This document shows, piece by piece, positions 15,212 through 17,568 of a stretch of 17,568 bases of DNA. The notes under the pieces were generated by a model. The model was not told where the DNA came from. It saw nothing but the letters and a program-made list of their open reading frames with translations, and did no database searches. This stretch comes from an uncultured Lachnospiraceae bacterium (GTDB taxonomy: Bacteria; Bacillota; Clostridia; Lachnospirales; Lachnospiraceae): contig CAOJQZ010000050.1 of NCBI GenBank assembly GCA_948441955.1, positions 1 through 17,568 on the forward strand, given 5' to 3'. Positions within the stretch are counted from its first letter, which is position 1, and each line of letters opens with the position of its first letter. Made by a program: the position numbers and the translations under genes.

Positions 15212-16228
15212 TTATTCCACATCCAGCCTCGAGCGGTAAAAGTTTAAGAAAACTCTGGTTCCCTTTCCCGGCTCTGATTCAATTCTAAGCCCATGCTTTA
15301 ATTTGTCAGTCACCGACCTGCACAGATACAGTCCAATTCCCGTTGATTTCTTATCTCTGCGGCCATTATAGCCTGTAAACCCCTTTTCAAATACCCTCGG
15401 CAAATCTTCAGGATATATACCGATTCCATTATCCTCAATCACAAGCTCATCTTTTTCTATGTAAACAGACACGCGCCCCTCCCCTGGCCGGCTGTATTTG
15501 AGCGCATTGGAAAGCAGCTGCTCTATTACAAATACAAGCCATTTTTCATCGGTCAATACCTTTCTTTCCGTCGGGTTATACTGAAGCCTTATTTTCTGAA
15601 GAATAAACATCTGAGAATATTTACGCACAGCCTGACGAACCGCAGCGTCAAGAGAACACACCTCAAATGCCAGATCCGAGGACATAGTTTCCATCCGCAG
15701 ATAGGTAAGAACCATCTCCACATATTGTTCAATCTTAAAAAGCTCAAGCTTCATATCCCGGACAAGGCGCATCAAATCCTTATTCTCTGAATCTTCATAT
15801 ACCTGAATCAGCACCCGAAGCGCTGCAATCGGCGTTTTAATCTGATGCACCCACAGTCCATAATAATCTGTCATTTCCTGCTTCGAAATACGTTCCTTTG
15901 ACTGAAGCTCCTGTTTATTTTCATACAATTTCTGCAAAATAATCTGATATTGTTCCTCAATTCGATTTTTCGGAAGGGGCAGACGATCCACTCCTGCCTC
16001 TATGCATTTTTCCATTTCTGATATTTCCGCGTAATGGCACACATAACGGTAAAGCTCCACACCTCCATACAGAAGTACCCAGAAGCCGGCAAGTAAAAAC
16101 GCATAGTTCACGGCATCCTTCGGAATTCCGTACAATTCAAAAACAACAAAAAAAATACCGGAAAACCCAAGATACAGGCATATTCCTTTTATATTGTCTT
16201 TAAAATAGTCAAGCACCGCCTTCTTCAT
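15212..16228 (-). CDS. BceS-like intramembrane-sensing histidine kinase
   Basis: A 338-residue sensor kinase with two membrane helices near the N-terminus (about 13-33 and 41-59) joined by only about 7 outside residues. There is thus no real sensor domain, as in kinases that take their signal from a Bce-type transporter. The dimerisation/phosphoacceptor box is WVHQIKTPIAALR (H128). The ATPase part has the N-box LLSNALKYS (N241), the G1 box DNGIGI (266-271) and the G2 box GIGLYL (297-302). The start overlaps the response-regulator stop by 4 bp (ATGA), so they are translationally coupled. Length and all catalytic boxes are intact. Signal input from the adjacent transporter is inferred from the family. 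Confidence 0.94.
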   Translation of the reverse strand: MKKAVLDYFKDNIKGICLYLGFSGIFFVVFELYGIPKDAVNYAFLLAGFWVLLYGGVELYRYVCHYAEISEMEKCIEAGVDRLPLPKNRIEEQYQIILQKLYENKQELQSKERISKQEMTDYYGLWVHQIKTPIAALRVLIQVYEDSENKDLMRLVRDMKLELFKIEQYVEMVLTYLRMETMSSDLAFEVCSLDAAVRQAVRKYSQMFILQKIRLQYNPTERKVLTDEKWLVFVIEQLLSNALKYSRPGEGRVSVYIEKDELVIEDNGIGIYPEDLPRVFEKGFTGYNGRRDKKSTGIGLYLCRSVTDKLKHGLRIESEPGKGTRVFLNFYRSRLDVE

Positions 16229-16896
16229 TCTATTATATATCCAATTCCTTTCTTCGTTTTTATACAGTCCCCAAGCCCCAGATCCTCCAGCTTTTTCCGA
16301 AGCCTGGATATATTGACCGTCAAAGTATTGTCATCAATAAATTCGTCGCTTTCCCACAATCCGGTAATAATAGTATCTCTTGACACAATCTTACCCGAAC
16401 TCTCAAGCAGAATCTGAAGAATACGAAATTCGTTTTTTGTAAGTGTAAGCTTTTGCTCCCGGTACATAACAGACGCATCGTTCAGATTTAATATTAACCC
16501 CTGGTGCTCCAGTATATTTCCGCTTCCCTGAAAAGAATAAGCTCTTCTTAACACCGCCTGTATCTTGGCTGTTACTACATTCAAATCAAATGGCTTCTCA
16601 ATGAACTCATCGCCTCCCATGTTCATTGCCATTACAATATTCATATTATCACTTGCCGAAGAGAGAAAGATAATCGGAACTCTGGAAATCTTACGAATTT
16701 CCTGACACCAGTGAAAACCATTAAAGAAGGGCAGCATAATATCAAGAAGAACAAGCTGCGGATCAAAAGCAGCAAAGCTTTCCACAATATTTTTAAAGTC
16801 TTCTGCACATACTACGTCATAATTCCATCGGCTCAAATGCAGCGACAACGCATTTGCAATTGTCATATCATCTTCTACAATAAAAATCCTGTACAT
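16225..16896 (-). CDS. BceR-like OmpR-family response regulator
   Basis: A 223-residue regulator with a receiver domain (1-about 115) and a winged-helix DNA-binding domain (about 130-223). Receiver residues are the acidic pair D9-D10, phosphoacceptor D52 in LVLLDIMLP, S79/S80 in FLSS and K101 in EKPFD. The output domain shows LTKNEFRILQILL and the recognition-helix region TVNISRLRKKLEDLG, ending KTKKGIGYIIE. The start at 16896 (MYRIFIVEDD) is set by AAGGAGG 6 bases upstream; a longer reading would cross the GGGACGGAG hairpin and is unlikely. It is the first gene of the module and overlaps the kinase gene by ATGA. Its probable target is the promoter at 15137-15204. I see no convincing promoter of its own in 16897-17010. 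Confidence 0.95.
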   Translation of the reverse strand: MYRIFIVEDDMTIANALSLHLSRWNYDVVCAEDFKNIVESFAAFDPQLVLLDIMLPFFNGFHWCQEIRKISRVPIIFLSSASDNMNIVMAMNMGGDEFIEKPFDLNVVTAKIQAVLRRAYSFQGSGNILEHQGLILNLNDASVMYREQKLTLTKNEFRILQILLESSGKIVSRDTIITGLWESDEFIDDNTLTVNISRLRKKLEDLGLGDCIKTKKGIGYIIE

Positions 16897-16910
16897 AAAA
16901 CGCCTCCTTC

Positions 16911-16926
16911 TTACGAAACTACGTAA
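16911..16926. repeat. Inverted repeat TTACG-N6-CGTAA in the response-regulator leader
   Basis: TTACG (16911-16915) and CGTAA (16922-16926) are perfect 5-bp inverted copies around six bases. They end just before the AAGGAGG of the response-regulator gene and touch the GGGACGGAG hairpin. This could be an operator or chance; the evidence is the symmetry alone. Confidence 0.3.
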
Positions 16927-16930
16927 ATCA

Positions 16931-16954
16931 GGGACGGAGGTTTTGCTCCGTCCC
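16931..16954. repeat. GGGACGGAG hairpin, REP-like
   Basis: GGGACGGAG (16931-16939) and CTCCGTCCC (16946-16954) form a perfect 9-bp stem around a 6-base loop. It sits in the 114-bp gap between the hydrolase stop and the response-regulator start. It shares the GGGAC...GTCCC ends of the palindromic element at 11824-11935. No T-run follows on either strand, so a repeat is more likely than a plain intrinsic terminator. Confidence 0.6.
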
Positions 16955-17010
16955 CTGCTCACTGTCCGAAAGCTCTTCCGTGTCCAGTTTACAACGAATT
17001 AGAATCAATA

Positions 17011-17568
17011 TCAATGGAAAAAATGATCTCCGATCTGCATGCCGCTGCCGCCACGGTCAAAATACAGACATTCTCCCACCGGATTTACTCCGGCCAAAGC
17101 ATCTGACGCCGCCTGCAGGGAAGCTTCCGTATAGCTTCCGCTGCTTCTAACCTGATCAAGCCATCCGGTAAGCGCCGGCGTAAACTGCCCCGATTGGTAG
17201 AGCACCTCCTCAACTGTTCCTGGAAAGGAACCGCTTCTGACACGGTTCATGACTACGGCCCCCACTGCAACCTGTCCCTCATATGGCTGGTTACCGGCTT
17301 CGCAGAAAATAATGGAGGCCAGCAGATCCTTTGTCCCCTGTAGGGCTTTATCCTCTGCCTCCTTCTCGGCTTTTCTCTGTTTTGCCTCTTCAATCTCCTG
17401 CTTGTGCTCTTCATTGATTTTCAAGCATACAGCCTGTACTGTTTCTTCATATGGCAAAATTCCATAATGTATATCCGGAATCTGATTCACAATTTCTGTT
17501 ATCCCTGTCATCTTATTTGTTACTACCTTCTCTGCCTGCCTTACATCTGCCCTGTCTGCAAACCCTGT
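17011..17568 (-). CDS. SleB-type cell-wall hydrolase (C-terminal part; 5' end beyond window)
   Basis: About 185 residues are visible. The reading frame is open to the right edge, and the first internal ATG (17511) has no ribosome site, so the gene starts outside the window. A charged helical linker (EEHKQEIEEAKQRKAEKEAE) leads into a Hydrolase_2/SleB-type domain. It shows IIFCEAGNQPYEGQVAVGAV with the likely catalytic Glu in CEAG, then VMNRVRSGSFPGTVEEVLYQ, GQF, and a GDHFFH end matching the family's GNHVFY ending. In relatives this domain is a lytic transglycosylase/spore-cortex or cell-wall hydrolase. The missing N-terminus probably carries a signal or anchor; this is inferred. Confidence 0.85.
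   Translation of the reverse strand, partial: TGFADRADVRQAEKVVTNKMTGITEIVNQIPDIHYGILPYEETVQAVCLKINEEHKQEIEEAKQRKAEKEAEDKALQGTKDLLASIIFCEAGNQPYEGQVAVGAVVMNRVRSGSFPGTVEEVLYQSGQFTPALTGWLDQVRSSGSYTEASLQAASDALAGVNPVGECLYFDRGGSGMQIGDHFFH

Noticed and set aside
16897..17010. Promoter for the response-regulator gene
   Set aside because: Only weak -35/-10-like pairs with poor spacing were seen; none is good enough to report.

Overview
The window looks like a low-to-mid G+C anaerobic Firmicute of the Clostridia, most likely a Lachnospiraceae member. The reasons are Stickland-type glycine reductase genes, strong AGGAGG-type ribosome binding sites, the DUF5716/DUF5717 gene pair (which I associate with Lachnospiraceae from memory), and a Bce-type peptide-stress module. 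Fourteen protein-coding genes are visible, two of them cut by the window edges. All but one lie on the minus strand, so transcription mostly runs from high to low coordinates.

Layout. (1) Positions 1-2218, minus strand: the start of a glycine/sarcosine/betaine reductase operon, grdX-grdE-grdB. It is preceded by a sigma-A-like promoter, a glycine riboswitch aptamer and an intrinsic terminator. (2) 2219-3589: an AGCS-family sodium:alanine/glycine symporter with its own promoter. Together (1) and (2) form a glycine uptake, sensing and reduction module. (3) 3797-10594: an apparent four-gene operon of a 1094-aa DUF5717-type protein, a 427-aa Hsp70-like DUF5716-type protein, a 252-aa TPR protein and purB. 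It ends at a strong hairpin terminator. The first three genes have no established function. (4) 10738-11835, plus strand: a stand-alone PLP-dependent CobD/HisC-like aminotransferase. Its promoter overlaps the promoter of operon (3) face to face. (5) 11824-11935: a 112-bp nearly palindromic element between two convergent genes. Its identical ends supply the last codons and stop codons of both genes. (6) 11924-12268: a small cupin. (7) 12339-16896: a complete Bce-type module (response regulator, intramembrane-sensing kinase, ABC ATPase, FtsX-like permease), with tandem repeats at the transporter promoter that are candidate regulator sites. (8) 17011 to the right edge: an SleB-type cell-wall hydrolase, cut by the edge.

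The best candidate for an undescribed system is the DUF5717-DUF5716-TPR operon. The DUF5716 protein keeps the order of Hsp70 motifs, including a beta-rich C-terminal part, but has degenerate phosphate loops. It is encoded between a giant beta-sandwich/helical-repeat protein and a TPR protein. The most striking DNA-level finding is the palindromic element that ends both convergent genes.
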